From positions 1 to 57,316 of the forward strand of contig CAJFRY010000009.1 of NCBI GenBank assembly GCA_904419545.1: DNA of 57,316 nucleotides. Reading direction: 5' to 3'. The stretch comes from Candidatus Woodwardiibium gallinarum. Lineage in GTDB: Bacteria; Bacillota; Clostridia; Oscillospirales; CAG-382. Made by a program: the position numbers and the translations under genes. This document shows positions 8,851 through 16,977 of the stretch, in pieces. Below the pieces are notes generated by a model. That model was not told the DNA's origin. It saw only the letters and a program-made list of their open reading frames with translations, and did no database searches. Position 1 is the stretch's first letter; each line of letters opens with the position of its first letter.

Positions 8851-9986
8851 GCGCGCAGTGCGACAAATAAGTCGCCGATAATGTCGTTTTCTTGTTCAAT
8901 TCCGACAGACAGGCGTACCAGCCGGTCGGTGATCCCCAGCTTTTCACGCAGCGGCGCGGGCGTTGAGGCGTGCGTCTGTGTGAGCGGGTAGGTAATCAGG
9001 CTCTCGGTGCCGCCGAGCGATTCGGCAAATTTGATAAGCTTTACGTTTTCGAGCAGCGAAAGCGCCTGCTCGCGCGTTTTCAGGGCAAACGACAGCATCC
9101 CGCCGAAGCCGGTCGACTGGCTGCACGAAAGCGCATAATCGGGACTGTCCTCGTCGCCGGGCCAGAATACCTCCGCGACCGACGGGTGGTCTTTCAGGAA
9201 CGCGGCGACGGCGCGCGCGTTTTGCTGATGCTTTTCCATCCGCAGCGCGAGTGTTTTCATGCCGCGCTGGATGAGGAATGCATCGAAGGGCGACAGCGCC
9301 GCGCCCTCGGTGCGGCTGATGAGCGCCAGACGGTCGGCGAGGGAGACGTCTGAGGTGACCAGCAGTCCGGCGCTCGTGTCGTGGTGGCCGCAGAGAAATT
9401 TGGTCGCCGAATAGAGCGCGATGTCCGCGCCGAGCGCAAGCGGGCGCTGGAAATAAGGGGTCAGGAAGGTGTTGTCCACGACCGTGATTGCGCCGGCGCG
9501 CTTGGCCAGCGCAGCGATGCGCCGGATGTCCGCCACGCGCAGCATCGGGTTGGTCGGCGTCTCGAAGTAGACCATTTTCGTCCGCTCGCTCAGATTGGCT
9601 TCGACTTCGGCGAGGCTGCTCATATCGGTCAGCAGGAACCGGATGCCGAAATGGCCGAAAATCTGCTCCAGCAGCCGGTAGGTGCCGCCGTAGATGTCGT
9701 TGGAGATGACGACCTCGTCGCCGCTTTGCAGCAGCGAGAAGCAGGCCGTCACCGCGGCCAGTCCGCTGGCGAACGCGAACGCGCGCACGCCGCCGTCCAG
9801 CACGCGCATCTTTTCCTCCAGCGCGCTGCGGGTGGGGTTGTCGCAGCGGGTGTAGGAATAGGGTGTTTTTCCGTTGTTGATGAACGAGGAGGTCTGGTAG
9901 ATGGCGCCGGTGACGGGAGCGATGCCGCTGCCGTCGACCGACGGGGTGTTGGCCAGCAGGGTTTCGATATGGAGGTTGTTATCCAA
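8847..9986 (-). CDS. Cystathionine gamma-synthase/beta-lyase family PLP enzyme
   Basis: This is a Cys/Met-metabolism PLP-dependent enzyme. Family landmarks are YSYTRCDNPTR near residue 44, the ASGLAA phosphate-binding region, VDNTFLTPYFQRPL, and LYSATKFLCGH with the Schiff-base Lys at residue 196. The C-terminal ESLGGTESLITYP and RLVRLSVGIE are also typical. It could make or cleave cystathionine, or be a methionine gamma-lyase; sequence alone does not decide. I chose the TTG at 9986 (379 residues) because AGGAG lies 10 bases upstream. A GTG at 10019 is in frame but has no ribosome binding site. No S-box or T-box was found upstream. Confidence 0.92.
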   Translation of the reverse strand: MDNNLHIETLLANTPSVDGSGIAPVTGAIYQTSSFINNGKTPYSYTRCDNPTRSALEEKMRVLDGGVRAFAFASGLAAVTACFSLLQSGDEVVISNDIYGGTYRLLEQIFGHFGIRFLLTDMSSLAEVEANLSERTKMVYFETPTNPMLRVADIRRIAALAKRAGAITVVDNTFLTPYFQRPLALGADIALYSATKFLCGHHDTSAGLLVTSDVSLADRLALISRTEGAALSPFDAFLIQRGMKTLALRMEKHQQNARAVAAFLKDHPSVAEVFWPGDEDSPDYALSCSQSTGFGGMLSFALKTREQALSLLENVKLIKFAESLGGTESLITYPLTQTHASTPAPLREKLGITDRLVRLSVGIEQENDIIGDLFVALRA

Positions 9987-10474
9987 GGTGGTGCGTCTCC
10001 TTTTTTCATTTTTTGTCACAATGGCCCTTCGGGGGCGAAGGCGGTCCGGGCCGCGGGAGGAATTTTTCGATTTGACTCTCTGTTAGCCATTCTATTCGCA
10101 AAGCGTGCGCAGGTTGACAGAAAAAGCTGCGGAAAGCGTCTGTTTTTGACCGGCGGAGTCAATCCGCGCGCCGCCGGCCGGCTTTGTGCGGGAATCGGGG
10201 GACTGCACCGCAGCTGACAAATCCACGATATGAGTATATACCATCGGGCAAAGCCGATGATAGACCCCATTTTTATCCGATTTGTAAACTGTTTCTTGAT
10301 AAAACGGATTCAAAGCGTTTTATCACCCGCGGCATTTGCCGCGGGATGCGAAACCTTTTGGATTTGCAGGAAACAGATATTGTACGGCATAGTTCTTGAA
10401 CGTTATGCACGGAGCGTCATTCGCAAAAGCGAATGACGGATGAAAATGCTGGAAACATTTTTATTAAATCTAAG
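9987..10474. other. Gene-free region upstream of the metB-like gene
   Basis: No gene is supported. It holds a perfect 10-bp hairpin (arms 10415-10424 and 10429-10438, AAAA loop) and a short G/C hairpin near 10328-10347. No SAM riboswitch or T-box core was seen, and no convincing promoter. Confidence 0.5.
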
Positions 10475-10515
10475 TATAAAAAGTCCGGCTGCCTGCATAT
10501 GCGGGCAGCCGGACT
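10475..10515 (-). terminator. Intrinsic terminator far downstream of the XRE-methyltransferase gene
   Basis: A perfect 12-bp inverted repeat (arms 10482-10493 and 10504-10515) is followed on the minus strand by TTTTTATA. It lies almost 590 bases after the stop of the 11102-11923 gene, so a long untranslated tail or a separate RNA would end here. Confidence 0.75.
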
Positions 10516-10570
10516 GGGCAAAGGGGATGATTCTGCTTTCGGCGGCTTGGGCGAGCGGACTTTCCCGCAG

Positions 10571-10746
10571 AACGGCGGAAATGCCGGGCGCCGAAGCGCT
10601 TGACCGGCCCGGTGGTTCGCGAGGCGGAGGCGGCGTCGTCCGGACCGCCCGAATCGCGCCGCGCCGTTCGCTGCTTTCATTTCCGCATTTGTATCGGGCA
10701 AACCGGCATTCGGGCAAAAGGGCGGCAGGCGGGCTGGCCGCCCGAC
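10571..10746. repeat. Intergenic repeat A (other copy 12200-12362)
   Basis: About 170 bases aligning with 12200-12362. It shares gcgccgaagcgcttgaccgg, a following gcggtt..cgaagcg..ggc-like block, the tcggaccgg block and caaaagggcggca..cgggctg. By eye roughly three-quarters of the bases agree. All reading frames are disrupted differently, so it is conserved as DNA or RNA and not as protein. Confidence 0.7.
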
Positions 10747-11101
10747 GCGCCGCCGACCGGCATGGCCGGGCCGGAAAACAGCAGCAGCGGTGCTGCCTTC
10801 CGATGCGCTCCCCGGACGGCGGCGGCGTTCGGAGGCAGATTGCGTGTGCTTTCCGCCCGCGCTTTCTATGCGGGGAAGTCCAACGGGCGGAGCGGCGGTC
10901 TGTACGGAACCGTCTCTGCTTCGCGGGCCGCCGGAGCCGTTCGCTTCCGTCGCGGCTGTGCTCCGGCGGCTTGCGGATATCCGACGTTCCGCGAAAAAGG
11001 GCGGCTCAGCGTCTGTGTACCTACCGTTTCGCCGCCGAATCTGACGGCCGCCCCTTCTCGCGTGCGCCGCCGATTCGCGGCGCAGCGTCTGTTCGCTGCG
11101 G
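10747..11101. other. Very GC-rich gene-free stretch
   Basis: The region between repeat A and the XRE-methyltransferase stop is extremely GC-rich. Frames are open on both strands but give Arg/Ala/Gly-rich sequence with no ribosome binding sites and no domain. Many short G/C hairpins are possible. It may be the 3' part of the transcript ending at 10475 or an unrecognised structured RNA. Confidence 0.4.
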
Positions 11102-11923
11102 TCAGCCCTTCTTCGCGGCATAGACGGTATCCATGCAGTGCTTATGCGGACTGCCGCCGCTCAGGCAATCGAAAACCGTTTCGTCACAGTCAACGATGCG
11201 CCAATCCGCGTAGTACGTCAGCAGCTCGCCGGAAATCCATTTGTACCGGTCTTTTTCCATGTCGGGCGGATAGGCCAGAAAGGGCTTCTGCACAAAGACG
11301 TTGAGGGCATGCAGCCCGTCGGCGGCCGTATGCTTTTGGTAACTCTCAAACCATTCACGGCGCAGCTTCGGCGGGACGTAATGCAGCGCGCCTGAGCAGA
11401 AGAGAATGTCAAATTCGCAGTCCGGCCGGAAATCCGGCATATCTGCTTGGAAGAAATTGACTCCGACCCCTGTCTGCGCGGCGAGCCGTTCGGCTTTTTC
11501 GAGCCCCGTTTGTGCGGCGTCGAACGCCGTAACGCTGTAGCCGTTCCTGGCGAAAAAGACGGCGTCCTTGCCTTCGCCGCAGGCGATGTCCGGCAGGCGC
11601 AGCGGCTTTACCGGCGGACGGAGCTTCAGGACCTCGTAGCACATATAGGAGGGGCGGGTTCCCCAATAATACCCGTCCGTTTTGTAGCGTTCTTCGTAGT
11701 CCGTAATCAGGCGTTGCTTGGAGACATATCCGAGCAGGAAATCGATGCTGCAATGCAGCGCGTTTGCCAAAAGCGGCAGCACGGATACGTCCGGCACGGA
11801 GTTCCCGTTTTCCCACTTCGAGACGGCTTGAAACGAAACGTTGACCAGCTCGGCAAGTTTTTCCTGTGTAAGCCCGCGGTTTTTTCTTAGGGTGTAAATG
11901 TTTTCTCCGACAATATTGCTCAT
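11102..11923 (-). CDS. XRE-type HTH protein fused to a TehB-like SAM methyltransferase
   Basis: This is a 273-residue fusion. Residues 6-65 are an XRE/Cro helix-turn-helix (RKNRGLTQEKLAELVNVS, then AVSKWENG). Residues about 95-250 are a class I SAM-dependent methyltransferase with motif I DIACGEGKDAVFFA at 112-125, and downstream FDILFCSGALHY, resembling TehB/thiopurine-type enzymes. The ATG at 11923 has AAAGGATG upstream and lies just below a promoter (-10 at 11948-11953). A longer in-frame start would lie upstream of that promoter. The methylated substrate and regulated genes are unknown. It may be a sensor whose methyltransferase domain detoxifies a small molecule. That is inference. Confidence 0.88.
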   Translation of the reverse strand: MSNIVGENIYTLRKNRGLTQEKLAELVNVSFQAVSKWENGNSVPDVSVLPLLANALHCSIDFLLGYVSKQRLITDYEERYKTDGYYWGTRPSYMCYEVLKLRPPVKPLRLPDIACGEGKDAVFFARNGYSVTAFDAAQTGLEKAERLAAQTGVGVNFFQADMPDFRPDCEFDILFCSGALHYVPPKLRREWFESYQKHTAADGLHALNVFVQKPFLAYPPDMEKDRYKWISGELLTYYADWRIVDCDETVFDCLSGGSPHKHCMDTVYAAKKG

Positions 11924-11947
11924 TCGACGCCCATCCTTTCTGCGCTT

Positions 11948-11976
11948 AGTATAGCACAATATGCCGGAAATCAAAA
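11948..11976 (-). promoter_or_regulatory. Promoter of the XRE-methyltransferase gene
   Basis: Minus strand TTTTGA (11971-11976), 17-base spacer, TATACT (11948-11953). The start point would be about 18 bases before the ATG at 11923, which decides against the longer open frame. Confidence 0.6.
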
Positions 11977-12045
11977 TAACCTGTTTTTTGAAATCCTCTA
12001 CGGCTTCAACCGGCGGTTGAGCGCAGCTGCGTTGTTGCCTTCGAC

Positions 12046-12083
12046 AGAAAAGCCTGCCGTCTGCTTAGCGCAGACGGCAGGCT
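12046..12083 (-). terminator. Intrinsic terminator downstream of trpB2
   Basis: A perfect 14-bp inverted repeat (arms 12051-12064 and 12070-12083) is followed on the minus strand by TTTTCTGT. On the plus strand it is followed by CTTTGTATTTTTA, so it may work both ways. It lies about 350 bases after the trpB2 stop, beyond repeat B. Confidence 0.75.
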
Positions 12084-12199
12084 CTTTGTATTTTTATACG
12101 AAACGGGCTCTGCGCTGCGGAGAAACGACGCGCGCCGGAGGGAGCCGCCTTTCGGAAACGGCGGCGGATCGTTCACTCCGCAGAACGGCAGACCCGGCT

Positions 12200-12362
12200 T
12201 TTCCGCAGTCCGAGCGCCGAAGCGCTTGACCGGCCCTGCGGTTTGTGAAGCGAAGGCAGCGCCGTTCGGACCGGCCGTATTCCCCGTGCCGTTCGTTGCC
12301 TATTTGCATTTGGCAAATCGGCGTTCAGCCAAAAGGGCGGCATACGGGCTGACCGTCCGGCC
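12200..12362. repeat. Intergenic repeat B (other copy 10571-10746)
   Basis: Second copy of the repeat described at 10571-10746, in the same orientation. Like the other copy it lies between a minus-strand gene's stop codon (trpB2) and that transcript's terminator. The remaining gap between 11977 and 12436 holds nothing else that I can identify. Confidence 0.7.
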
Positions 12363-12436
12363 TGTATGAAATGCGGGTCTGTATTTTCTGCAAATCCTTT
12401 GGAATTACAGAAAAACTGCACCGTATGGAAACCGAG

Positions 12437-13807
12437 TTATTCGGTTTTCGGCAGCTTGGACAGGCTTTCGGCGATTTCCGCATCAGTGGGGATATAATCG
12501 GTCATCGTTCCGTCGTGGAATTTTTCGTAAGCGACCATATCGAAATAGCCCGTGCCGGTCAGGCCGAAGAGGATGGTCTTCTCCTCGCCGGTTTCCTTGC
12601 AGCGGAGCGCTTCGTCAATGGCTACGCGGATGGCGTGGCTGCTTTCGGGCGCGGGGAGTATACCCTCGATCCGTGCAAATTGCTCGGCGGCTTCGAATAC
12701 CTTCGTCTGTTCGACGGTGACTGCTTCCATCAGCCCGTCGGCATAGAGCTGCGAGAGTACGGGGCTCATTCCGTGATAGCGCAGCCCGCCGGCATGGTTG
12801 GCGGAGGGGATAAAGCCGCAGCCGAGCGTATACATCTTCGCCAGCGGGCAGACCATGCCCGTGTCGCAGAAGTCATAGGCGAATTTCCCGCGCGTGAAGC
12901 TCGGGCAGGACGCCGGCTCGACGGCGATAAAGCGGTAATCGGCCTCACCGCGCAGCTTTTCGCCCATAAATGGGGAGATCAGGCCGCCCAGATTCGAGCC
13001 GCCGCCCGCGCAGCCGATGATAACATCGGGCTTGACGCCGTATTTATCCATTGCGGCCTTCGTTTCCAGGCCGATAATCGACTGGTGCAGCAGCACCTGG
13101 TTGAGCACGCTGCCGAGTACGTAGCGATAGCCCGGCGTCGTCGTAGCGACTTCCACCGCCTCGGAGATTGCGCAGCCCAGGCTGCCGGTCGTGTCCGGAT
13201 GCTCGGCAAGAATCTTGCGGCCGACGGCCGTTTCGTTCGAGGGCGACGGCGTGACTGACGCGCCGTAGGTACGCATCACCTCGCGGCGGAAGGGCTTCTG
13301 CTCGTAAGAGCATTTGACCATATAGACCTTACAGTCGAGTCCCAGATAAGCGCAGGCCATTGACAGCGCCGTGCCCCACTGGCCTGCGCCCGTCTCGGTG
13401 GTCACGCCCTTGAGGCCCTGCTTTTTGGCGTAGTATGCCTGCGCGATGGCTGAATTGAGCTTGTGGCTGCCGCTGGTGTTGTTGCCCTCAAATTTATAGT
13501 AGATCTTCGCAGGCGTACCCAGCTTCTTTTCCAGACAATAGGCGCGCACGAGCGGCGCGGGCCGGTACATCTTGTAAAAATCGCGGATCTCTTCGGGGAT
13601 TTCAATGTAGGGCGTGGTGTCATCCAGCTCCTGCTCGACCAGATCGCCGCAGAACACGCCGCTCAGCTCGGCGGCGGTCATCGGCTGCAGGGTGCCCGGG
13701 TTCAGGAGCGGCGCGGGTTTGTTCTTCATATCCGCGCGCAGGTTGTACCAAGCCAGGGGCATTTCGCTTTCTTCCAAATAAATCTTGTAGGGGATCGTGT
13801 TTGCCAT
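12437..13807 (-). CDS. trpB2: TrpB2-type tryptophan synthase beta chain
   Basis: PLP enzyme that joins indole and serine to tryptophan. The 456-residue protein carries the long N-terminal region typical of TrpB2, GNNTSGSHKLNSA with the PLP Lys at residue 116, ETGAGQWG, the GCAGGGSNLGG phosphate loop and the EPASCPSF segment. No trpA or other trp gene is adjacent, so indole salvage or a stand-alone role is likely. The ATG at 13807 follows GAAAGGAGAAAAAG. The open frame continues upstream, but that part is the T-box terminator region. Expression is controlled by the T-box leader at 13846-14150, whose specifier reads tryptophan. Confidence 0.95.
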   Translation of the reverse strand: MANTIPYKIYLEESEMPLAWYNLRADMKNKPAPLLNPGTLQPMTAAELSGVFCGDLVEQELDDTTPYIEIPEEIRDFYKMYRPAPLVRAYCLEKKLGTPAKIYYKFEGNNTSGSHKLNSAIAQAYYAKKQGLKGVTTETGAGQWGTALSMACAYLGLDCKVYMVKCSYEQKPFRREVMRTYGASVTPSPSNETAVGRKILAEHPDTTGSLGCAISEAVEVATTTPGYRYVLGSVLNQVLLHQSIIGLETKAAMDKYGVKPDVIIGCAGGGSNLGGLISPFMGEKLRGEADYRFIAVEPASCPSFTRGKFAYDFCDTGMVCPLAKMYTLGCGFIPSANHAGGLRYHGMSPVLSQLYADGLMEAVTVEQTKVFEAAEQFARIEGILPAPESSHAIRVAIDEALRCKETGEEKTILFGLTGTGYFDMVAYEKFHDGTMTDYIPTDAEIAESLSKLPKTE

Positions 13808-13845
13808 TTTCTTTTTCTCCTTTCGTCGTCTGCCGGTACGGGGGA

Positions 13846-14150
13846 AAAAGAAAAACCCCCGCCCGACAACAAAATAATTGCTTGCCGGGACAGGAGCTGA
13901 AAGATCCTGCGGTGCCACCTGGCTTGACGGCGATTCGCCGCCCACTCACGCGTACAGACCATACGCTGCCTTTTGGTTACGGAGAGGCCGCTCCGTCGCA
14001 CATACTCTGCACATCATGCCAGACCGGCAGCGCGCATTTCCGATTGCCCTCGGAAGTCCATTCGACCACTGTGTCTTCTGCCGCGCTCACACCGCCCGCG
14101 GCTCGCTGGGGGAACAGGGACAGGGCCTACTCACTCTTCCTCAACGGTTT
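13846..14150 (-). promoter_or_regulatory. T-box leader of trpB2, tryptophan specifier
   Basis: On the minus strand the leader shows the T-box landmarks in order: GAGGAAGAGTGAGTAGG at the Stem I base, an AGCGAGCC motif, CGAATGGACTTCCGAG with the probable specifier TGG (14058-14060), and the AGGTGGCACCGC T-box core (13909-13920). A terminator follows (CCCGGCAA pairing with TTGTCGGG, then GGGGGTTTTTCTTTTTC, about 13848-13891). Uncharged tRNA-Trp should stabilise the antiterminator and allow trpB2 transcription. Confidence 0.93.
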
Positions 14151-14155
14151 GTTTT

Positions 14156-14184
14156 ATTATAACACGACGGAAACGGTTTGTCAA
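14156..14184 (-). promoter_or_regulatory. SigA promoter of the T-box-trpB2 transcript
   Basis: Minus strand TTGACA (14179-14184), 17-base spacer, TATAAT (14156-14161), a perfect consensus. The -35 box overlaps the stop codon of the metallophosphoesterase gene. Confidence 0.88.
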
Positions 14185-14933
14185 GTGTTTTTTTGCGGAA
14201 AAATACGGACGGGTTTGAACTGCACGTAATCGGCTGCGACCAGCTCGGTCCGCACACCTTTGCAGGAGGCGTGCAGACGCGACTGCGATACACCATGCAG
14301 GTGGCCGTACCAGCAGCGCCGAATGCCGCTTTCGGCTACGACAGAGGCCAGTTTTTCGCAGACCACACCGCCGTAGCAGAGCGGGTAGTGCAGGAAGGCG
14401 AGAATCTCGCCGCCGTTCTGTTTTTGCAGCTTCTCTGCGGCCTGGAAGGAAAGGCGGAACCGTCCGGCCTCGCGCTCGACGATTTTTTCGTCCTCCGGCG
14501 AATAGGCGCTGTCGACAAACCATCCGCGCGTGCCGCAGATGATGAAATCCTCTGCTTGCACGGCGTCATTGAACAGCAAAGTGATGGTAGAAAGACCCTC
14601 GCTTGCCAAAAATTTTGCATTTTTTGCATTGGTCTGCCACCAATAGTCATGGTTTCCTTTGAGAAGGATCTTTTTGCCGTTCAGGGATTCGATGAAATGA
14701 AAGTCCGCGCGTGCCTGTTCGAAATCCATTGCCCACGAGATATCGCCCGGAACGACAACCGTATCGCCGGACGACACGATTTTGTTCCAGTTTTCGCGCA
14801 GCCGATCGGTATGATTTTCCCAGGCAGGGCCGAAAATATCCATCGGCTTGTCGCAGCCGAGCGAAAGATGCAGGTCGCCGATCGCAAAAACAGAAATAAA
14901 AACCACTTCTTTCAAATGAGAATAAAAGCGCAC
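14181..14933 (-). CDS. Calcineurin-like metallophosphoesterase
   Basis: A cytoplasmic phosphoesterase of up to 250 residues. The metal-binding motifs of the calcineurin-like fold are present in order: GDLHLS near residue 19, PGDISW, GNHDYWW, and YGHLHG near the C-terminus. The substrate cannot be inferred. The start is uncertain: GTG at 14933 is the first possible codon, while GTG at 14906 follows a purine-rich GAAAGAA but leaves little spacing. The 3' end overlaps the trpB2 promoter. It diverges from the small DUF1540 gene, with a gap of under 200 bases that shows no clear promoter. Confidence 0.88.
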   Translation of the reverse strand: MRFYSHLKEVVFISVFAIGDLHLSLGCDKPMDIFGPAWENHTDRLRENWNKIVSSGDTVVVPGDISWAMDFEQARADFHFIESLNGKKILLKGNHDYWWQTNAKNAKFLASEGLSTITLLFNDAVQAEDFIICGTRGWFVDSAYSPEDEKIVEREAGRFRLSFQAAEKLQKQNGGEILAFLHYPLCYGGVVCEKLASVVAESGIRRCWYGHLHGVSQSRLHASCKGVRTELVAADYVQFKPVRIFPQKNT

Positions 14934-15126
14934 GCGCGGGAAAGACTATAAACAGGCAGAAAGCAACGGATGAAAAAACGGTCGGGGATGATCGCATCCT
15001 CTGGAAGCCGAGTGACGCCGACGGGAAAGCGGACGCAGTGTTTTTTCAAAACCGAAGAGACGCGGCCGAAGCTTTTCCGCCGGAGTTTGGAATCGGCAAA
15101 CCTTTTTTATGGAAAGGAACGGAAAA

Positions 15127-15309
15127 ATGAACATGAACGGCAACAAACCTGACAAATCCAAGCACCAGAAGGGGATTTCCTGCGCGGTGAGCAGTTGCGC
15201 GTACCACGACGGCGATTGCTACTGCTGCGCCGATAAGATCCAGGTTGGCCCCGCGTCCGCCTGCACCTGCAGCGAGACGGTCTGCGCCACCTTCCGCGAG
15301 CGTCAGTAG
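15127..15309 (+). CDS. Small Cys-rich DUF1540 protein
   Basis: A 60-residue protein with the DUF1540 pattern: ISCAVSSCAYHDGDCYCCADKI, then a VGP.SAC block and ETVCATF. The spaced cysteines suggest metal binding, but the family has no established role. The ATG at 15127 follows GGAAAGGAACGG. An ATG at 15109 is in frame but overlaps this ribosome binding site. It is monocistronic and convergent with thrC. Confidence 0.85.
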   Translation: MNMNGNKPDKSKHQKGISCAVSSCAYHDGDCYCCADKIQVGPASACTCSETVCATFRERQ

Positions 15310-15320
15310 CTTGTCAATCA

Positions 15321-15359
15321 ATCGCGCATAGTTCGCATAAAACACGAACTATGCGCGAT
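15321..15359. terminator. Perfect hairpin between convergent DUF1540 and thrC genes
   Basis: A 15-bp perfect inverted repeat (arms 15321-15335 and 15345-15359) lies between the convergent stops. It has no T run on either side, so it may be a weak two-way terminator or an mRNA end stabiliser. Confidence 0.5.
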
Positions 15360-15464
15360 CCGCCCAGGCCAATGATCGCCAATCTTTCGGCCGAACGACC
15401 GAGCGTCCGGTTGCCTCCGCATTCCGTGCGGGGGCTTTCCGTTTTTTCGGAACCGGAACACGGA

Positions 15465-16946
15465 TCATTCAGACATAAACGCGCGCACGGCGTCGGCAAT
15501 CTCTTCTCGTTCAATGACCTTCGTAAAGCGGTCGGGCAGGCCCTGCAGGCCGGCGAGCTGCGGCGGGACGGGAAGACCTGTCTCGTTTTTCAACGCGTCG
15601 ATGCAGGCGTAAGCGTCGCCGTCCTGCCCGATGCCGAGCGCTTCGCAGACGGCGGGCGCAAATTTATAGGGTGAAGCGGTCGAAGCGACGACCGTGACGC
15701 GGCCGTCGCCGGACGCTTGACGGTACTTGCGCAGCGCGCCCGCTGCGACGGCGGTGTGCGGGTCGCAAAGGTAGCCGTATTCGCGGTACAGGCTGCGGAT
15801 TGTTGCGCGGGTCTCGTCTTCGTCCAGATAGCAGGCAGTGAAATCGGCGGCCAGCGTCCGCCGCAGCGTTTCGCCGATAGCGAAGCGGCCCGTTTCCGCC
15901 AGCAATGCCATCCAGCCCTTTGTCGTCTCGGGACCGGCAGCGAAATAAAGAAGACGTTCGAGGTTGGAGGAGATGAGGATGTCCATCGACGGCGAGATGG
16001 TGGTATAGAACGCGCGGTTGCGGTCGTAGACGCCGGTCTCGAAGAAATCGGTGAGGATGTGATTTCGATTTGAGGCGCAGATGAGCTTATCGACCGGCAG
16101 CCCCATCCGCTTGGCGATATAGGCGGCGAGAATGTTGCCGAAGTTGCCTGTCGGCACGCAGATGTTGACCGGCTCGCCGGGCTGAATCCTGCCGGCGTGC
16201 AGCAGGTCGCAATAGGCCGATACATAGTAGACGATCTGCGGCGCGAGCCGTCCCCAGTTGATCGAGTTGGCGGAGGAGAAGAAAAAGCCGTGCCGGTCAG
16301 CCTCGGCCGCCATTTCGGGCGAGCCGAACACACGCTTGACGGCGGTCTGCGCGTCGTCGAAATTCCCGCGGATGGCGATGACGCCGACGTTGTTTCCCGC
16401 CTGCGTGGCCATTTGCTTCTGCTGGATGCGGCTGACTCCGCCGGTCGGGTAGAAAACGAGGATGCGCACACGCTCGACGTCGCGGTAGCCCTCCAGCGCG
16501 GCCTTGCCCGTGTCGCCGCTGGTCGCGACGAGGATGAGCGCGTCCTTTCCGCCGCCCTGCTTTTCAATGGACAGCGAGAGCAGCTTGGGCATAATCTGCA
16601 AAGCCATATCCTTAAATGCGCATGTCGGGCCGTGCCACAGCTCCAGAAACGCGTCCTGACCGAGCAGCGAGAGAGGAGCGGGGTCGGGCCCGAAGCGCTC
16701 GGGTGCGTAGGCGGCTTCCGCGCAGGCGGCCAGCTCCGTCTGTGTAAAGTCTGACAGAAACATACCGAGGATGCGGACCGCGCGGCTGCAATAATCGTCC
16801 GTGCAGAGCTTTTGCAGCGTTTCGCCGTCCAGCGCAGGGAGCGAGGAGGGAACATACAGCCCGCCGTCGGGCGCAATGCCCTCGCGGATTACGTAGGAGG
16901 CTGTGCGCGGAATACCTTGCGCGTCTCTTGTCGAAATATAGTTCAT
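15465..16946 (-). CDS. thrC: Threonine synthase
   Basis: Converts O-phosphohomoserine to threonine. The 493-residue protein begins MNYISTRD, the usual short N-terminal domain of the E. coli/yeast-type enzyme, and has GPTCAFKDMALQ with the PLP Lys at residue 112. ATSGDTGKAALEG (serine/glycine loop), FSSANSINWGRL and VPTGNFGN follow. The ATG at 16946 has AGAAAGGG upstream. The frame is open far upstream, but that part is antisense shadow of yraN. It follows yraN by 31 bases on the same strand and may be co-transcribed. Homoserine dehydrogenase lies separately at 43.6 kb. Confidence 0.95.
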   Translation of the reverse strand: MNYISTRDAQGIPRTASYVIREGIAPDGGLYVPSSLPALDGETLQKLCTDDYCSRAVRILGMFLSDFTQTELAACAEAAYAPERFGPDPAPLSLLGQDAFLELWHGPTCAFKDMALQIMPKLLSLSIEKQGGGKDALILVATSGDTGKAALEGYRDVERVRILVFYPTGGVSRIQQKQMATQAGNNVGVIAIRGNFDDAQTAVKRVFGSPEMAAEADRHGFFFSSANSINWGRLAPQIVYYVSAYCDLLHAGRIQPGEPVNICVPTGNFGNILAAYIAKRMGLPVDKLICASNRNHILTDFFETGVYDRNRAFYTTISPSMDILISSNLERLLYFAAGPETTKGWMALLAETGRFAIGETLRRTLAADFTACYLDEDETRATIRSLYREYGYLCDPHTAVAAGALRKYRQASGDGRVTVVASTASPYKFAPAVCEALGIGQDGDAYACIDALKNETGLPVPPQLAGLQGLPDRFTKVIEREEIADAVRAFMSE

Positions 16947-16977
16947 TCTGGGGAAAACGCCCTTTCTATGTCGATTT

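Noticed and set aside
10020..10474. Possible SAM riboswitch or T-box upstream of the metB-like gene
   Set aside because: Neither the S-box core nor GGTGGCACC was found on the minus strand.
10417..11123. Overlapping open frames of over 220 codons on both strands
   Set aside because: Arg/Ala/Gly-rich, no ribosome binding sites, and the repeat inside is conserved in different frames in its two copies, so it is not coding.
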